NCBI RefSeq assembly: GCF_011516645.4
Contig: NZ_CP088285.1
Location: 6,342,501-6,406,500 of the forward strand
Direction of reading: 5' to 3'
Origin: Bradyrhizobium septentrionale
GTDB lineage: Bacteria > Pseudomonadota > Alphaproteobacteria > Rhizobiales > Xanthobacteraceae
DNA: 64,000 nt
The position numbers and the translations under genes were made by a program. Each line of letters begins with the position of its first letter. The stretch's first letter is position 1. The notes under the pieces were generated by a model, which was not told the DNA's origin, did no database searches, and worked only from the letters and a program-made list of their open reading frames with translations. Below are positions 35,829-46,077 of this stretch, in pieces.

Positions 35829-36794
35829 ATGGCCGGATGGGTCTGGCGGACCGCCATTGCGGCAGCGGCCATGGTGATGGCCGGCTTTGCGTCCGCGCAG
35901 CCGTTCCCGGCCAAGGCCGTTCACATTCTCGTCCCATATCCGCCCGGCGGCGGCGTCGATGTGCTGACGCGGACGCTGGCCGAAGCGGTGTCGAAGACCT
36001 GGACGCAGTCGATCGTGGTCGAGAACCGGCCCGGCGCCGGCGGGGTGATCGCCTCGCAGGCGATCGCGACCTCCGCGCCCGATGGCTACAATCTGATCAT
36101 GGTGGCGAGCGGCCACGCCACCAATCCGTTCCTTTATCCAAAGCTGCCCTACGACACGTTCAAGGACTTTTCGCCGATCTCGCTCTTGGCGTCATCGCCG
36201 AACGTGCTGCTGGTGCGCGCGGACTCGCCGTTCAAATCGGTCGGCGACGTGATCGCCGCGGCGAAGGCAAAGCCCGGCAGTCTTTCTTTCGCCCATGCCG
36301 GCAACGGCACCTCGACCCAACTTGCCGGCGAGCTGCTCAAGAGCCTTGCGAAGATCGATCTCAACGCGATCCCCTACAAGGGCGGCGCGCCCGCGATCAA
36401 CGACCTGCTTGGCGGGCAAATTCCGATGTCGTTCAACAACGGGCCGGAATCGGTCGGGCAATTGCAGGCCGGCACGGTTCGCGCGCTGGCGGTGACGACG
36501 GGCTCGCGCGCGCCGTTCCTGCCTGACGTGCCCAGCATGTCGGAGACCGTGCCGGGCTACGACACCGAGGTGTGGTGGGGCCTGATCGGCCCTGGCGGCA
36601 TGCCCGCCGATCTCGTCGCAAAAATCTCGCACGATTTCGTCGCGGCGGTTAACACCGAGGCCGTGAAGGAGCGTCTCGGCAAGCTCGGCGCGATCCCGAT
36701 CGGCTCGACGCCGGAGACATTCGTCGCCAAGATCAGGGCCGACTACGACAAATGGGGGCCGATCATCAAGGCCGCCGGCATGAAAGCGGAGTGA
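35829..36794 (+). CDS. Tripartite tricarboxylate transporter substrate-binding protein (TctC/Bug family)
   Basis: 321 residues with a signal peptide (VWRTAIAAAAMVMAGFASAQ) and the Bug motifs ILVPYPPGGGVDVLTR, VVENRPGAGGVIASQAIA and GGQIPMSFNNGPESVGQL. Such proteins bind carboxylates in the periplasm. No TctA/TctB membrane genes are adjacent, so it may be an orphan receptor. GGAGG lies 5 bases before the ATG. The amidohydrolase gene starts 4 bp after its stop. Confidence 0.88.
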   Translation: MAGWVWRTAIAAAAMVMAGFASAQPFPAKAVHILVPYPPGGGVDVLTRTLAEAVSKTWTQSIVVENRPGAGGVIASQAIATSAPDGYNLIMVASGHATNPFLYPKLPYDTFKDFSPISLLASSPNVLLVRADSPFKSVGDVIAAAKAKPGSLSFAHAGNGTSTQLAGELLKSLAKIDLNAIPYKGGAPAINDLLGGQIPMSFNNGPESVGQLQAGTVRALAVTTGSRAPFLPDVPSMSETVPGYDTEVWWGLIGPGGMPADLVAKISHDFVAAVNTEAVKERLGKLGAIPIGSTPETFVAKIRADYDKWGPIIKAAGMKAE

Positions 36795-36798
36795 GCCG

Positions 36799-37695
36799 AT
36801 GGCTGCGTCAGAGATTCCCGCCTGCCTGCCGCCGCGTCCGGTGACGCCGCCCAGAGAGAAGTTGCCGCCGAAGGCCTGCGATACCCATGCGCATGTGTTC
36901 GGCCCGGCGGACCGCTTTCCCTATGCCACTGATCGCAGCTACACGCCGCCGGACGCGCCGCTCGCGACCTATCTCGGCATGCTCGATGCGCTCGGTTTCA
37001 GCCGCGGCGTGCTGGTGCAGGGCAGCGCGCACGGCCACGACAATTCGGCGATGCTGGACGCGTTGCAGCGCGAGCCGGCGCGGCTGCGCGGCGTCGCGGT
37101 GGCCGATGCCGATGTCGCGGCGGGCACGCTGCGGCAATGGCATGTGCTCGGCGTCCGCGGCCTACGCTTCAACCATTTGTTCCGCGCCGGCCAGTTGCAC
37201 TATCGCGGCGGCATTCCGCTCGGCGTCGCCGAGACGCACGCGGCTGTGATGGCCGAGCTCGGCTGGCATCTGCAACTCTGGATCGATGTGAAGGACTTGC
37301 CCGACACGATCCCGACGCTGAAGGCGCTCGGGCTGCCGGTCGTGGTCGATCACATGGGCCGCACCGATGCTGCCGCCGGCATCAACACCGAAGGCTTCCA
37401 GAGCCTGCTGCGCGCGGTCGGAGAGGGCTGGTGCTGGGCCAAGCTGTCCGGCGCGCATCGCCTGAGCCAGCGAGCGCCTGATTATCCGGATGCGCGGCCG
37501 TTCCACGAGGCGCTGGTCGCGGCCAACTCCGAGCGGCTGGTGTGGGGCGGTGACTGGCCGCATCCGCGGGTCGAGGGCGAGATGCCCGACGCCGGCCATC
37601 TGCTGACGCTGTTCCAGGAGTGGACGCCGGAAGCGACGACCCGGCACCGCATCCTCGTCGACAATCCCGCAAAACTCTATGGCTTCCCAAACTGA
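36799..37695 (+). CDS. Amidohydrolase, 2-pyrone-4,6-dicarboxylate lactonase-like
   Basis: 298 residues, TIM-barrel amidohydrolase of the COG3618 group. Motifs are ACDTHAHVFGP (H28, H30), VVVDHMGRTDAA and VWGGDWPHPRVEG (catalytic Asp). Relatives hydrolyse lactones such as 2-pyrone-4,6-dicarboxylate or 4-sulfomuconolactone. It is 4 bp downstream of the binding-protein gene and 15 bp upstream of a hydroxyacid dehydrogenase, so the three are an operon. The lactone or amide substrate is not known. Confidence 0.82.
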   Translation: MAASEIPACLPPRPVTPPREKLPPKACDTHAHVFGPADRFPYATDRSYTPPDAPLATYLGMLDALGFSRGVLVQGSAHGHDNSAMLDALQREPARLRGVAVADADVAAGTLRQWHVLGVRGLRFNHLFRAGQLHYRGGIPLGVAETHAAVMAELGWHLQLWIDVKDLPDTIPTLKALGLPVVVDHMGRTDAAAGINTEGFQSLLRAVGEGWCWAKLSGAHRLSQRAPDYPDARPFHEALVAANSERLVWGGDWPHPRVEGEMPDAGHLLTLFQEWTPEATTRHRILVDNPAKLYGFPN

Positions 37696-37710
37696 GAGCT
37701 GTCCGAAGAC

Positions 37711-38760
37711 ATGACCGTCAACAACAAGCGCGTGTTCTACGTCAAATACCTCGCCCACGAGATCTATGTCGACATCCTGAAGAAGCGGCCGGATGTGCGG
37801 CTCGATCGTTTGGAGAACGAGACGCCGGAGGCGACGTTCGCGCCTGTCCTCGCCGACGCGCATGCCTATCAGATCGGCGCGGCCCGCGACGAGCTGGCGC
37901 CGCACTTCCATGCCCATGCCGAGCTGTTGAAGCGCGCGCCGAACCTTTTGATCGTGTCGTCGAACGGCGCCGGGTTCGATCCCGTCGACGTCGATGCCTG
38001 CACGGCGGCGGGCGTGCTGGTGGTCAATCAGTCCGGCGGCAATGCCAATTCGGTCGCCGAGCACGCGCTCGGCATGATGCTGACGCTGTCGAAACGGATC
38101 ATCCAGTCCGACCGCCGGCTGCGCCGCGAGGCCAACGTCAACCGCAACGACCTGATCGGCAACGAGCTGAAGGAGAAGACCGTCGGCATCGTCGGCCTCG
38201 GCAATGTCGGCCGCCGCATCGCCGAGCTGTGCAAGGGCCTGCTGCACATGAAGGTGATCGCCTACGATCCGTATCTCACGGCGGAGGAGATGGCGAAGCG
38301 GGGCGGGGAGAAGGTCGAGCTCGACGATCTCTTGCGCCGCGCCGATTTCGTCTCGATCTCCTGCCCGCTCGACAAGAACAGCCGCGGCATGATCGGCGCG
38401 CGCCAGTTCGCGCTGATGCAGCCGCACGCCTATTTCGTCACCACCGCGCGCGGCTTCATCCATGACGAGAAGGCGCTTGAGGATGCACTGCGCGACAAAC
38501 GCATTGCCGGCGCCGGCCTCGACGTCTGGGACAAGGAGCCGCCGCCGCCGGATCATCCGCTCTTGCAGTTCGACAATGTGCTGGCAAGCCCGCACACCGC
38601 CGGCGTCACCCGCGAGGCGCGCATGAACATGGGACGGATCGCCGCCGAGCAGATCCTCGACGCACTCGACGGCAAGCGCCCGCCGCGCATCATCAATCCC
38701 GAAGTCTGGCCGGTTTACGCGAAGCGGTTCGAGAAGGCGTTCGGGTTCATGCCGCAGTAG
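37711..38760 (+). CDS. D-2-hydroxyacid dehydrogenase family protein
   Basis: 349 residues. The NAD-binding domain has TVGIVGLGNVGRRIAELCKG. Catalytic residues appear as Arg in VTTARGFIHDEKAL, Glu in LDVWDKEPPP and His in ASPHTAGVTREA. It could act on 2-oxo or 2-hydroxy acids produced by the neighbouring lactonase and decarboxylase. Third gene of the 35829-38760 operon. Confidence 0.85.
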   Translation: MTVNNKRVFYVKYLAHEIYVDILKKRPDVRLDRLENETPEATFAPVLADAHAYQIGAARDELAPHFHAHAELLKRAPNLLIVSSNGAGFDPVDVDACTAAGVLVVNQSGGNANSVAEHALGMMLTLSKRIIQSDRRLRREANVNRNDLIGNELKEKTVGIVGLGNVGRRIAELCKGLLHMKVIAYDPYLTAEEMAKRGGEKVELDDLLRRADFVSISCPLDKNSRGMIGARQFALMQPHAYFVTTARGFIHDEKALEDALRDKRIAGAGLDVWDKEPPPPDHPLLQFDNVLASPHTAGVTREARMNMGRIAAEQILDALDGKRPPRIINPEVWPVYAKRFEKAFGFMPQ

Positions 38761-39027
38761 CAGACGGGAGTGTGGAATATCGTGTGCCTGGGGCGTCGGC
38801 GTCGCATCGTGATGGCCCCGTTAAGCCCGGTACCGGTCATACAGCTCGGCGCAACTGGAACAGGTGAAGTGTGTTCGGCACTCTGTGCAACTGACTAAAC
38901 CTCAAGCTGTGGGTTATTCGCAACGCGCGAGAGCAAACCGCAGGAAGGGGCGCAGTTTCATTGCTGGACGACCAGGACTACTGCACTCTGCGCGCGGGGC
39001 GCTTCGCGGTGACTCCAGGGGAATGCA

Positions 39028-42000
39028 GTGGGAACTTTTGTGGTGCCCGACCAGCACGGCGTGTGCGCGCGACGAACGCTGGCTTGGTTGCGTGCCGGGT
39101 TGCTCGCGACGGTGGCGCTATTCGTGACTGGCCTGCCGGCCGCGGCTCAGGACGCGACCTGGGTTCTCAACCCTACGGAAAGTGGACCCAACCCGGGGAC
39201 GGCCGATTACAACAACGTCGCCAACTGGACACCGGCAACAGTACCGATCGGCACCGCCACATTCGGAGTGACGAACAGCTCAAGCCTGTCGTTTTCGGCG
39301 TCGAGCACCAGCGTCGGTGGCTGGACTTTCAATGCCGGGGCTTCAGCCTATACGTTTACCCTTGGCGAAGTATTCTTCGGTCGGACACTTACGTTCAATG
39401 GCGCCGGCATTGTTATCAACGGTGGCAGCGCAACCATCAACAGCATCACCGACCACGCGCCGTCCGAAATCCAATTCCTCAACGCGAGCACGGCCGGCAG
39501 CGCCACGATCAACAACAGCGGCACGCTCTCGTTCTCCGACAGCAGCTCGGCCGGCAGCGCCACCATCGTCAACGACAGCTTTACCGGCAGCGCAATAGGG
39601 TTCTCCAACACGAGCACGGCTGGCAACGCCGCCATCACCAATAATTGGACTCTCCAGTTCGGCGACAACAGCACGGCCGGCAATGCCAGCATCCGCAACA
39701 ACTTCTTCATGGATTTCTTCAACGCGAGCACGGCGGGTAACGCCAGAATTATCGAGAACGGTTTTCTGGTCTTCCACGACACCAGCACGGCCGGCAACGC
39801 CACCATTACCAATAATGGCGGCAGCGGAATGAGGTTCCGGGATAGCAGCACGGCCGGCAATGCGACGATCATCAACAATTTCGATTTGGCTTTCGTGAAT
39901 TCGAGCACGGCCGGCAACGCCACCATCACGACCAACAGCGGTGGCACGACTTCGATTCAGGACACGGCCAGCGGCGGCACCGCGCGCTTCATCCTGAACG
40001 GGACCGGTGCGCTCGACATTTCGGGCCTCACGACCGGCGGCACCACGGCCGGGTCGATCGAAGGGGGCGGCAACATCCTGCTCGACGCCAATACCCTGAC
40101 GGTCGGCGGCAATGACCTCTCGACGACATTTTCCGGCGTTATCACTCCGGTTTCCGGCGTTTTCAGCGGGACCGGCGGGCTGATCAAGGTTGGCACCGGC
40201 ACGCTGACGCTGACCGGAATCAACACGTATACGGGCGGGACGACCTTTTCATCAGGCACGCTCTCTGTTTCGGGGGATGCCAATCTTGGGGATTTCTCGG
40301 GACGATTGATTTTCGATGGCGGCACGCTGGAGGTCAGCGGCGCCGGCTTTACCTCGTCCCGTGCAGTCCAGATCGGGAGCAACGGAGGGGCGGTGCAGGC
40401 CGACACCGGCTCGCTCGCACTCTCCGGCGTGATCTCGGACTTGGGCGGCGCAACGGGTGCCGTCACCAAGACCGGCAACGGCACGCTGGTGCTGTCAGGG
40501 AACAACACCTACAGCGGCGGCACCATCATCAATGCGGGGATGCTGCAACTGTCCGGCGCCGGTACGCTGGGCGCGACGAGCGGAACGACGACCGTCAATG
40601 GTGGCGGTACGCTCGATCTCGGCGGCACCACGCAGACCCAGGCGGCGTTGGCGCTTGCCGGCGGCACGTTGCAGAACGGCTTGCTCAACGGCGCGATCAG
40701 CTCGACAGGCGGCACGATCGACGGCCTCGGTGGCGCTGCCAGCCTCGACGCGACCGCCGGCACGACGCTCGTGCTCGGCACCAACACCTTTACCGGCGGC
40801 ACGACGGTGACCAATGCGACGCTGACGGTGAACGGCTCGCTCAGCGATCCGACCATCGGGGCCGGCGGCCTGCTCAACGGCACCGGCTCGGTCGGCGATA
40901 CGACGATCCAGAGCGGCGGCGCATTCGCGCCGGGCTCCGGCACGCCGGGCACGTCGATGACGGTGAACGGCAATCTCGCGTTCCAGTCCGGCGCGCTCTA
41001 TCTCGTCGCCGTCAATCCTTCGACCGCATCGTTTGCCAATGTCAGCGGGGCTGCGACGCTCGGCGGCGCCAGCGTCAACGCAACGTTCGCCAACGGCAGT
41101 TACATCTCCAAGCAATACACCATTCTGAGTGCCGGCAGCGTCAGCGGCACCTTCGGCACGCTTACCAACGTCAATCTGCCGGCAAATTTCAGCGACACGC
41201 TGAGCTACGACGCGACTCACGCCTATTTCAATCTGGCGCTGAATTTCACGCCGCCGCCATCCGCTCCGAACTACGGCCGCGGCCTGTCGATCAAGCAGCA
41301 GAACGTTGCCAACACGCTGGTCAATTACTTCAACACCACCGGCGGCATCCCGATGGTCTACGGCACGCTGACGCCATCGGGCCTGACGCAGGCCTCGGGT
41401 GAACTGGCAACCGGCTCGCAGCAGACCACGTTCGATGCCATGAACCTGTTCCTGGGGCTGCTGACCGATCCCTTCATGAACCGGAACGGTGGAGTAGCTT
41501 CGGCGTCGGGCGCGCCGAGCTATGCGGAGGAGGGCGATACAAACGCCTACGCGGCCACAAGAAAGACGAACGCCTACGCGATGTTCACCAAGGCGCCGCC
41601 GATACCGTTTGTGCCGCGCTGGAGCGTCTGGGCGGCGGGCTATGGTGGCTCGCAATCGACCAGCGGCAACGCCGTGGTCGGATCGAACGATACCACCAGC
41701 AGCGTGTACGGCACCGCTGTCGGCGCCGACTATCTGTTCTCGCCGAACACCATTGCGGGTTTTGCGCTGGCCGGTGGCGGCACCAACTTCTCCGTCGTCA
41801 ACAGCGGCAGCGGCCGGTCCGATCTGTTCCAGGCCGGCGCCTATATCCGCCACACCGAAGGTGCGGCCTATGTCACCGCCGCGCTCGCCTATGGCTGGCA
41901 GGACATCACCACCAACCGCACCGTCACGGTCGCCGGCATCGACCAGCTCCGCGCCGAGTTCAATGCCAACACCTATTCCGGCCGCCTCGAAGGCGGCTAT

Positions 42001-42462
42001 CGTTTCGCAGCACCCTGGACCGGCGGCATCGGCATCACGCCCTACGCCGCCGGCCAGTTTACGACCTTCGATCTGCCCGGCTATGCCGAGCAGGCCCTGG
42101 TCGGCTCATCCGCCTTCGCGCTCACTTACGGTGCGAAGAGCGTCACCGATGTCAGAAGCGAACTCGGCATCCGCACGGACAAGTCGTTTGCAATGTCCGA
42201 TGGCGTGCTGACGCTGCGCACCCGGTTCGCCTGGGCGCATGATTATGATCCGGACCGCTCGATCGCCGCGACCTTCCAGGCGCTGCCCGGCGCGAGTTTC
42301 GTCGTCAATGGCGCGGCGCAGGCCTCCGACTCCGTGCTGACCACGGCATCGATCGACATGAAATGGCTGAACGGCTGGTCGGCCGCGGCAACCTTCGAGG
42401 GCGAATTCTCCGACGTCACCTCGTCCTACGCCGGCAAGGGCGTGGTGCGGTACACTTGGTGA
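39028..42462 (+). CDS. Autotransporter (type Va) with 19-residue STAGNA repeats
   Basis: 1144 residues. The start is a GTG at 39028, 6-7 bases after AGGGGA. The signal peptide ends near residue 41 (LLATVALFVTGLPAAAQ). Residues 150-309 hold eight repeats of 19-23 residues with the core F-x-x-x-STAGNATI-x-NN. Autotransporter-associated beta-strand repeats follow (GTGTLTLTGINTYTGGTTFS, GNGTLVLSGNNTYSGGTIIN). The C-terminal barrel covers about 870-1144 and ends in RYTW. The passenger should fold as a beta-helix on the cell surface; its target is unknown. It has no neighbours in the same direction. Confidence 0.9.
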   Translation: MGTFVVPDQHGVCARRTLAWLRAGLLATVALFVTGLPAAAQDATWVLNPTESGPNPGTADYNNVANWTPATVPIGTATFGVTNSSSLSFSASSTSVGGWTFNAGASAYTFTLGEVFFGRTLTFNGAGIVINGGSATINSITDHAPSEIQFLNASTAGSATINNSGTLSFSDSSSAGSATIVNDSFTGSAIGFSNTSTAGNAAITNNWTLQFGDNSTAGNASIRNNFFMDFFNASTAGNARIIENGFLVFHDTSTAGNATITNNGGSGMRFRDSSTAGNATIINNFDLAFVNSSTAGNATITTNSGGTTSIQDTASGGTARFILNGTGALDISGLTTGGTTAGSIEGGGNILLDANTLTVGGNDLSTTFSGVITPVSGVFSGTGGLIKVGTGTLTLTGINTYTGGTTFSSGTLSVSGDANLGDFSGRLIFDGGTLEVSGAGFTSSRAVQIGSNGGAVQADTGSLALSGVISDLGGATGAVTKTGNGTLVLSGNNTYSGGTIINAGMLQLSGAGTLGATSGTTTVNGGGTLDLGGTTQTQAALALAGGTLQNGLLNGAISSTGGTIDGLGGAASLDATAGTTLVLGTNTFTGGTTVTNATLTVNGSLSDPTIGAGGLLNGTGSVGDTTIQSGGAFAPGSGTPGTSMTVNGNLAFQSGALYLVAVNPSTASFANVSGAATLGGASVNATFANGSYISKQYTILSAGSVSGTFGTLTNVNLPANFSDTLSYDATHAYFNLALNFTPPPSAPNYGRGLSIKQQNVANTLVNYFNTTGGIPMVYGTLTPSGLTQASGELATGSQQTTFDAMNLFLGLLTDPFMNRNGGVASASGAPSYAEEGDTNAYAATRKTNAYAMFTKAPPIPFVPRWSVWAAGYGGSQSTSGNAVVGSNDTTSSVYGTAVGADYLFSPNTIAGFALAGGGTNFSVVNSGSGRSDLFQAGAYIRHTEGAAYVTAALAYGWQDITTNRTVTVAGIDQLRAEFNANTYSGRLEGGYRFAAPWTGGIGITPYAAGQFTTFDLPGYAEQALVGSSAFALTYGAKSVTDVRSELGIRTDKSFAMSDGVLTLRTRFAWAHDYDPDRSIAATFQALPGASFVVNGAAQASDSVLTTASIDMKWLNGWSAAATFEGEFSDVTSSYAGKGVVRYTW
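39475..39954 (+). repeat. Coding tandem repeat (about 57 bp unit) in the autotransporter
   Basis: Eight units encoding F-x-x-x-[ST]-[TS]-A-G-[NS]-A-[TASR]-I-x-N, five of exactly 19 codons and three of 21-23. The AGCACGGC(C/T)GGCAA(T/C)GCC segment is nearly invariant at the DNA level, so unit number could change by slippage or recombination. Confidence 0.85.
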
Positions 42463-42879
42463 GCGCCGGTATCCGCGGTGCAGCGTCTCAGAGGGTCGGA
42501 GAATATCTCCTTCGCCGTAACCCGACATGAAGCAATAAACCCACTGTCAAACTGCGGCCGGGCGAAGCGTCCGTTGTTATTTTCCTTGAGATATCGACGG
42601 CTTAGCCAGAAATCGCCATTTTCCTTTTGTGCCCGTCCATTCCGGGCATGGAAGGAAGATGCGTCATGCGACAGGTCCAGTCATACCTCCGTGCAGCTCC
42701 GGCCAGGATCGGCCGCCGCATTGCGCAGATCGTCGCGATCGCTGCTGCCAGCCTGCCGCAGGCCGGCGCGTAAGTTTTCCACCGTGCGCCGCAACCGCGC
42801 GCCGAATTAACTCAACACCGCCTCGTGTCAGTGCTAGCACGTGAACCCCGGGCTCTGCCCCCGCAGCAGGGAGGGTTCC
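42463..42879. other. Intergenic region, possible 35-residue reading frame
   Basis: No clear gene. A short frame at 42666-42773 (MRQVQSYLRAAPARIGRRIA ..., 35 residues, GGAAGG before it) could be a small basic peptide but has no further support. The rest shows nothing I can name. Confidence 0.25.
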
Positions 42880-43095
42880 ATGTCACGCTTCGTCGTTCAT
42901 TTCATGAAGGACGTGCTCGGCGGCAATGGCCGCCAGCGCGAGGTCTGTCAGGGCGCGCTCGAGATCGACGCCTCGAGCGAAGGCCAGGCCACCGAAATGG
43001 CCAAGCTCAAATTCTGTCAGGAGCAGGCGCTGTGCGACTGGTCGCTGCACGCCGACCGCATCCGGATCGAAGCGGCCGACTTGCAAGTGACCTGA
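42880..43095 (+). CDS. Conserved small hypothetical protein
   Basis: 71 residues (MSRFVVHFMKDVLGGNGRQR ... DWSLHADRIRIEAADLQVT). GGGAGGG lies 6 bases before the ATG, which is chosen over the upstream in-frame codon at 42841. Proteins with the RFVVxFMKDVLGxNG start are common in Bradyrhizobium as I recall; no function is known. Confidence 0.65.
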   Translation: MSRFVVHFMKDVLGGNGRQREVCQGALEIDASSEGQATEMAKLKFCQEQALCDWSLHADRIRIEAADLQVT

Positions 43096-43429
43096 CGCTA
43101 GTTTGCGATCAGCGCCGCATTCGCTCTGCGCTCCCTCTCCGCTTGCGGGGGAGGGCAATAGCATATGCGTCTGTTGCTGAAGTCCGCAAATGCCGTATGC
43201 GATAGTCCCTGGGCGAGGGGGGCGTCTGCACGATTTCTGGATAATCGAAGAATACCGCTGAGTTGCCCGTCGAGTCAAGTTGCCGTGTCCGTCGGCAGTC
43301 GCCGGCTACTTTGCATGGGGTTGTTTTCGATATTTTGGCAGGGCACCCCTGCGACGACCTCTCCCGCAAGCGGGAGAGGTGCAGCTGGTCTGCCGCGAGA
43401 CCGGAGCCAAACGCGGCCAAGCTCGTCGC
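43096..43429. other. Intergenic region with palindromes
   Basis: Holds two related hairpins: CCCTCTCCGCTTGCGGGGGAGGG (43133-43155, imperfect) and a perfect 10-bp stem ACCTCTCCCG-CAAG-CGGGAGAGGT (43357-43380). These are dispersed palindromes of the CTCTCCCGC..GCGGGAGAG type rather than terminators, as no T tract follows. No gene seen. Confidence 0.5.
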
Positions 43430-45277
43430 TTATTCTTCCGGCAGGATCCGCACGGCACCCTTGGCCGCGCTGCTCGCGAACGCCGCATAGGCCTTCAGCG
43501 CGGTCGAGACGGCGCGCTTGCGCGGTGCGGCCGGCTTCCACGCAGCTTTGCCCTTGGCTTCCATCGCTGCGCGGCGGCGCTTCAGCTCGGCGTCGTCGAC
43601 CCTGAGATTGACCTTGCGGTTCGGAATGTCGAACTCGATGATGTCGCCTTCCTCGACCAGGCCGATCAGGCCGCCCTCGGCGGCTTCCGGCGAGACGTGG
43701 CCGATCGACAAGCCCGACGATCCGCCGGAGAAGCGGCCGTCGGTGATCAGCGCGCAGGCCTTTCCGAGTCCCTTCGACTTCAGATAGCTGGTCGGATAGA
43801 GCATCTCCTGCATGCCCGGGCCGCCGCGCGGCCCCTCATAGCGGATCAGCACGACATCGCCGGCCTTGACCTTGTTGGTGAGGATGGCGTCGACCGACGC
43901 GTCCTGGCTCTCGAAGATGCGGGCCGGACCGGAGAACTTCAGGATGCTCTCGTCGACGCCGGCGGTCTTCACGATGCAGCCATCTTCCGCCAGATTGCCG
44001 AACAGCACGGCGAGACCGCCATCCCTGGAATAGGCGTGCTCGGCGTTGCGGATGACACCCTTGGCGCGGTCCAGATCGACCTCGTCGAAGCGGCGGTCCT
44101 GGCTGAAGGCTTCCTGGGTCGGCACGCCGCCCGGCGCGGCGCGGTAGAAATTGCGCACCTTGTCGCTGCTGGTTCGCACCACGTCCCAGCGGTTCAGCGC
44201 GTCGTCGAGCGTCGCGGCATGCACGGTCGGGCCGTCGGTGGTGAGCAGCCTGGCGCGGTCGAGCTCGCCGAGGATCGCCATGATGCCGCCGGCGTGATGC
44301 ACGTCCTCCATGTGGACGTCCTGCACCGAGGGTGCGACCTTGCACAGCACCGGCACCTTGCGCGACAGACGATCGATGTCGGTCATCGTGAACGGCACCT
44401 CGCCCTCGCGCGCGGCGGCGAGCAGATGCAGCACGGTGTTGGTCGAGCCGCCCATCGCGATGTCGAGCGTCATCGCGTTCTCGAACGACTTGAAGTTCGC
44501 GATATTGCGCGGCAGCACCTTGGCATCGTCCTGCTCGTAATAGCGGCGGGCGAGATCGACGATCAGATGGCCGGCCTCGACGAACAGGCTCTTGCGGTCG
44601 GCATGGGTCGCCAGCACCGAGCCGTTGCCGGGCAGCGCGAGGCCGAGCGCCTCGGTCAGGCAGTTCATCGAGTTCGCGGTGAACATGCCGGAGCAGGAGC
44701 CGCAGGTCGGGCAGGCCGAGCGCTCGATCACCTCGACCTCTTCGTCCGACACGTTGGAGTCGGCGGCCGCCACCATCGCGTCGATCAGGTCGACCGCGCG
44801 CTTCTTGCCCTTGAGCAGGATCTTGCCCGACTCCATCGGGCCGCCCGAGACGAACACGGTCGGGATGTTGAGGCGCAGCGTCGCCATCAGCATGCCGGGC
44901 GTGATCTTGTCGCAGTTCGAGATGCAGACCATCGCGTCGGCGCAATGCGCGTTGACCATGTATTCGACGCTGTCGGCGATCAGCTCGCGCGAGGGCAGGC
45001 TGTAGAGCATGCCGTCATGGCCCATCGCAATGCCGTCATCGACCGCGATGGTGTTGAACTCCTTGGCGACGCCGCCGGCCTTCTCGATCTCGCGCGCGAC
45101 GAGCTGGCCGAGATTCTGCAGATGGACGTGTCCCGGCACGAACTGGGTGAAGGAATTGACCACCGCGATGATCGGCTTGCCGAAATCCTCGTTCTTCATG
45201 CCGGTGGCGCGCCAGAGGCCGCGAGCACCCGCCATGTTGCGGCCGTGGGTGGTTGTGCGGGAGCGATAGGCGGGCAT
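43430..45277 (-). CDS. ilvD: Dihydroxy-acid dehydratase
   Basis: 615 residues, normal for the long IlvD type. It dehydrates 2,3-dihydroxy-isovalerate and -methylvalerate in isoleucine/valine synthesis. Fe-S cluster cysteines are in [12 protein letters not shown] (C118, C122) and [19 protein letters not shown]; the Mg site is [17 protein letters not shown] lies 7 bases before the ATG. Monocistronic. Confidence 0.96.
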   Translation of the reverse strand: MPAYRSRTTTHGRNMAGARGLWRATGMKNEDFGKPIIAVVNSFTQFVPGHVHLQNLGQLVAREIEKAGGVAKEFNTIAVDDGIAMGHDGMLYSLPSRELIADSVEYMVNAHCADAMVCISNCDKITPGMLMATLRLNIPTVFVSGGPMESGKILLKGKKRAVDLIDAMVAAADSNVSDEEVEVIERSACPTCGSCSGMFTANSMNCLTEALGLALPGNGSVLATHADRKSLFVEAGHLIVDLARRYYEQDDAKVLPRNIANFKSFENAMTLDIAMGGSTNTVLHLLAAAREGEVPFTMTDIDRLSRKVPVLCKVAPSVQDVHMEDVHHAGGIMAILGELDRARLLTTDGPTVHAATLDDALNRWDVVRTSSDKVRNFYRAAPGGVPTQEAFSQDRRFDEVDLDRAKGVIRNAEHAYSRDGGLAVLFGNLAEDGCIVKTAGVDESILKFSGPARIFESQDASVDAILTNKVKAGDVVLIRYEGPRGGPGMQEMLYPTSYLKSKGLGKACALITDGRFSGGSSGLSIGHVSPEAAEGGLIGLVEEGDIIEFDIPNRKVNLRVDDAELKRRRAAMEAKGKAAWKPAAPRKRAVSTALKAYAAFASSAAKGAVRILPEE

Positions 45278-45515
45278 CGTAAATCCTTCTCAAATCCTTG
45301 GGCTACGGGCGCTTTTTTTAGGGGAGATGGGGCCCCTTATGCCCGCCCAAGCCTGCGGATTCAAGCGCGGAACCGCATGGCAGAACCCCGCTATTCGGGC
45401 GATCCCGGGTGGCCGCTTGATCTCGGCCGGTGCGGTGCATTAGGTGGACGGACCGGGAAGCCGGACGGACGGCAAGAAACGACCAACAAGAAACAACGAA
45501 AAAAGGGAGAGACGC

Positions 45516-46073
45516 GTGGCAAGGCTGCCCCTGATTGATCCGGAGACGACCGGCGGAGACATCCGCGCCGCGTTCGACCGCATGCCGGTCAAGCTCAACA
45601 TCTTCCGCATGATGGCCCATGCCGAGGCCAATGCGATTCCCGTGATGCGGCTCGGCAATTCGATCCTGCACAAGCAGAAGCTGTCGGCGGTCAACCGCGA
45701 GCTTCTGATCCTGCAGGCCGCGCAGCTCGAGGGCGGCGCCTATGAGTGGCGGCAGCACGTGCCGATCGCGCTCGGCGTCGGCGTGACGCAGGCGCAGATC
45801 GATGCCGTGGAGCGCGGCAATTACGACGATGCTGCACTTGATGCGGCCGAGCGTGCGCTGCTCGGCTTCGGCCGCGAGGTGGTCGAGAAGGTGCGCGTCA
45901 GCGATGCCGCCTTTGCCGCTGTGCGCAAACACTTCAGCGACCAGGAAATCGTCGAGGCGATCGTCGCGCTCGGCTTCTACATGATGATGGCGCGGCTGAC
46001 CGAGGCGACCGAGACCGATCTCGATCCGGCCGCCGGCATGGCTGTCTACGAAGGCGGCAAGAAGCGGAGCTGA
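45516..46073 (+). CDS. Carboxymuconolactone decarboxylase (CMD) family protein
   Basis: 185 residues from a GTG at 45516, with GGGAGA 5 bases upstream. The CMD fold is visible in KLNIFRMMAHAEANAIPVMR, VNRELLILQAAQLEGGAYEW and IVEAIVALGFYMMMARLTEA. The CxxC of AhpD-type peroxidases is missing (EGGAYEW replaces the cysteine region), so it is not a thiol peroxidase. It is 4 bp upstream of an SDR gene, so the two probably act on one pathway. Confidence 0.8.
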   Translation: MARLPLIDPETTGGDIRAAFDRMPVKLNIFRMMAHAEANAIPVMRLGNSILHKQKLSAVNRELLILQAAQLEGGAYEWRQHVPIALGVGVTQAQIDAVERGNYDDAALDAAERALLGFGREVVEKVRVSDAAFAAVRKHFSDQEIVEAIVALGFYMMMARLTEATETDLDPAAGMAVYEGGKKRS

Positions 46074-46077
46074 TGAG

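Noticed and set aside
39475..39954. Regular repeats considered as a CRISPR array
   Set aside because: The units are in frame within a large protein, the spacers encode related residues, and no cas genes are near.
43280..45538. 752-codon plus-strand frame over ilvD
   Set aside because: Antisense shadow of ilvD, full of His/Asp/Arg/Gly, no motif.
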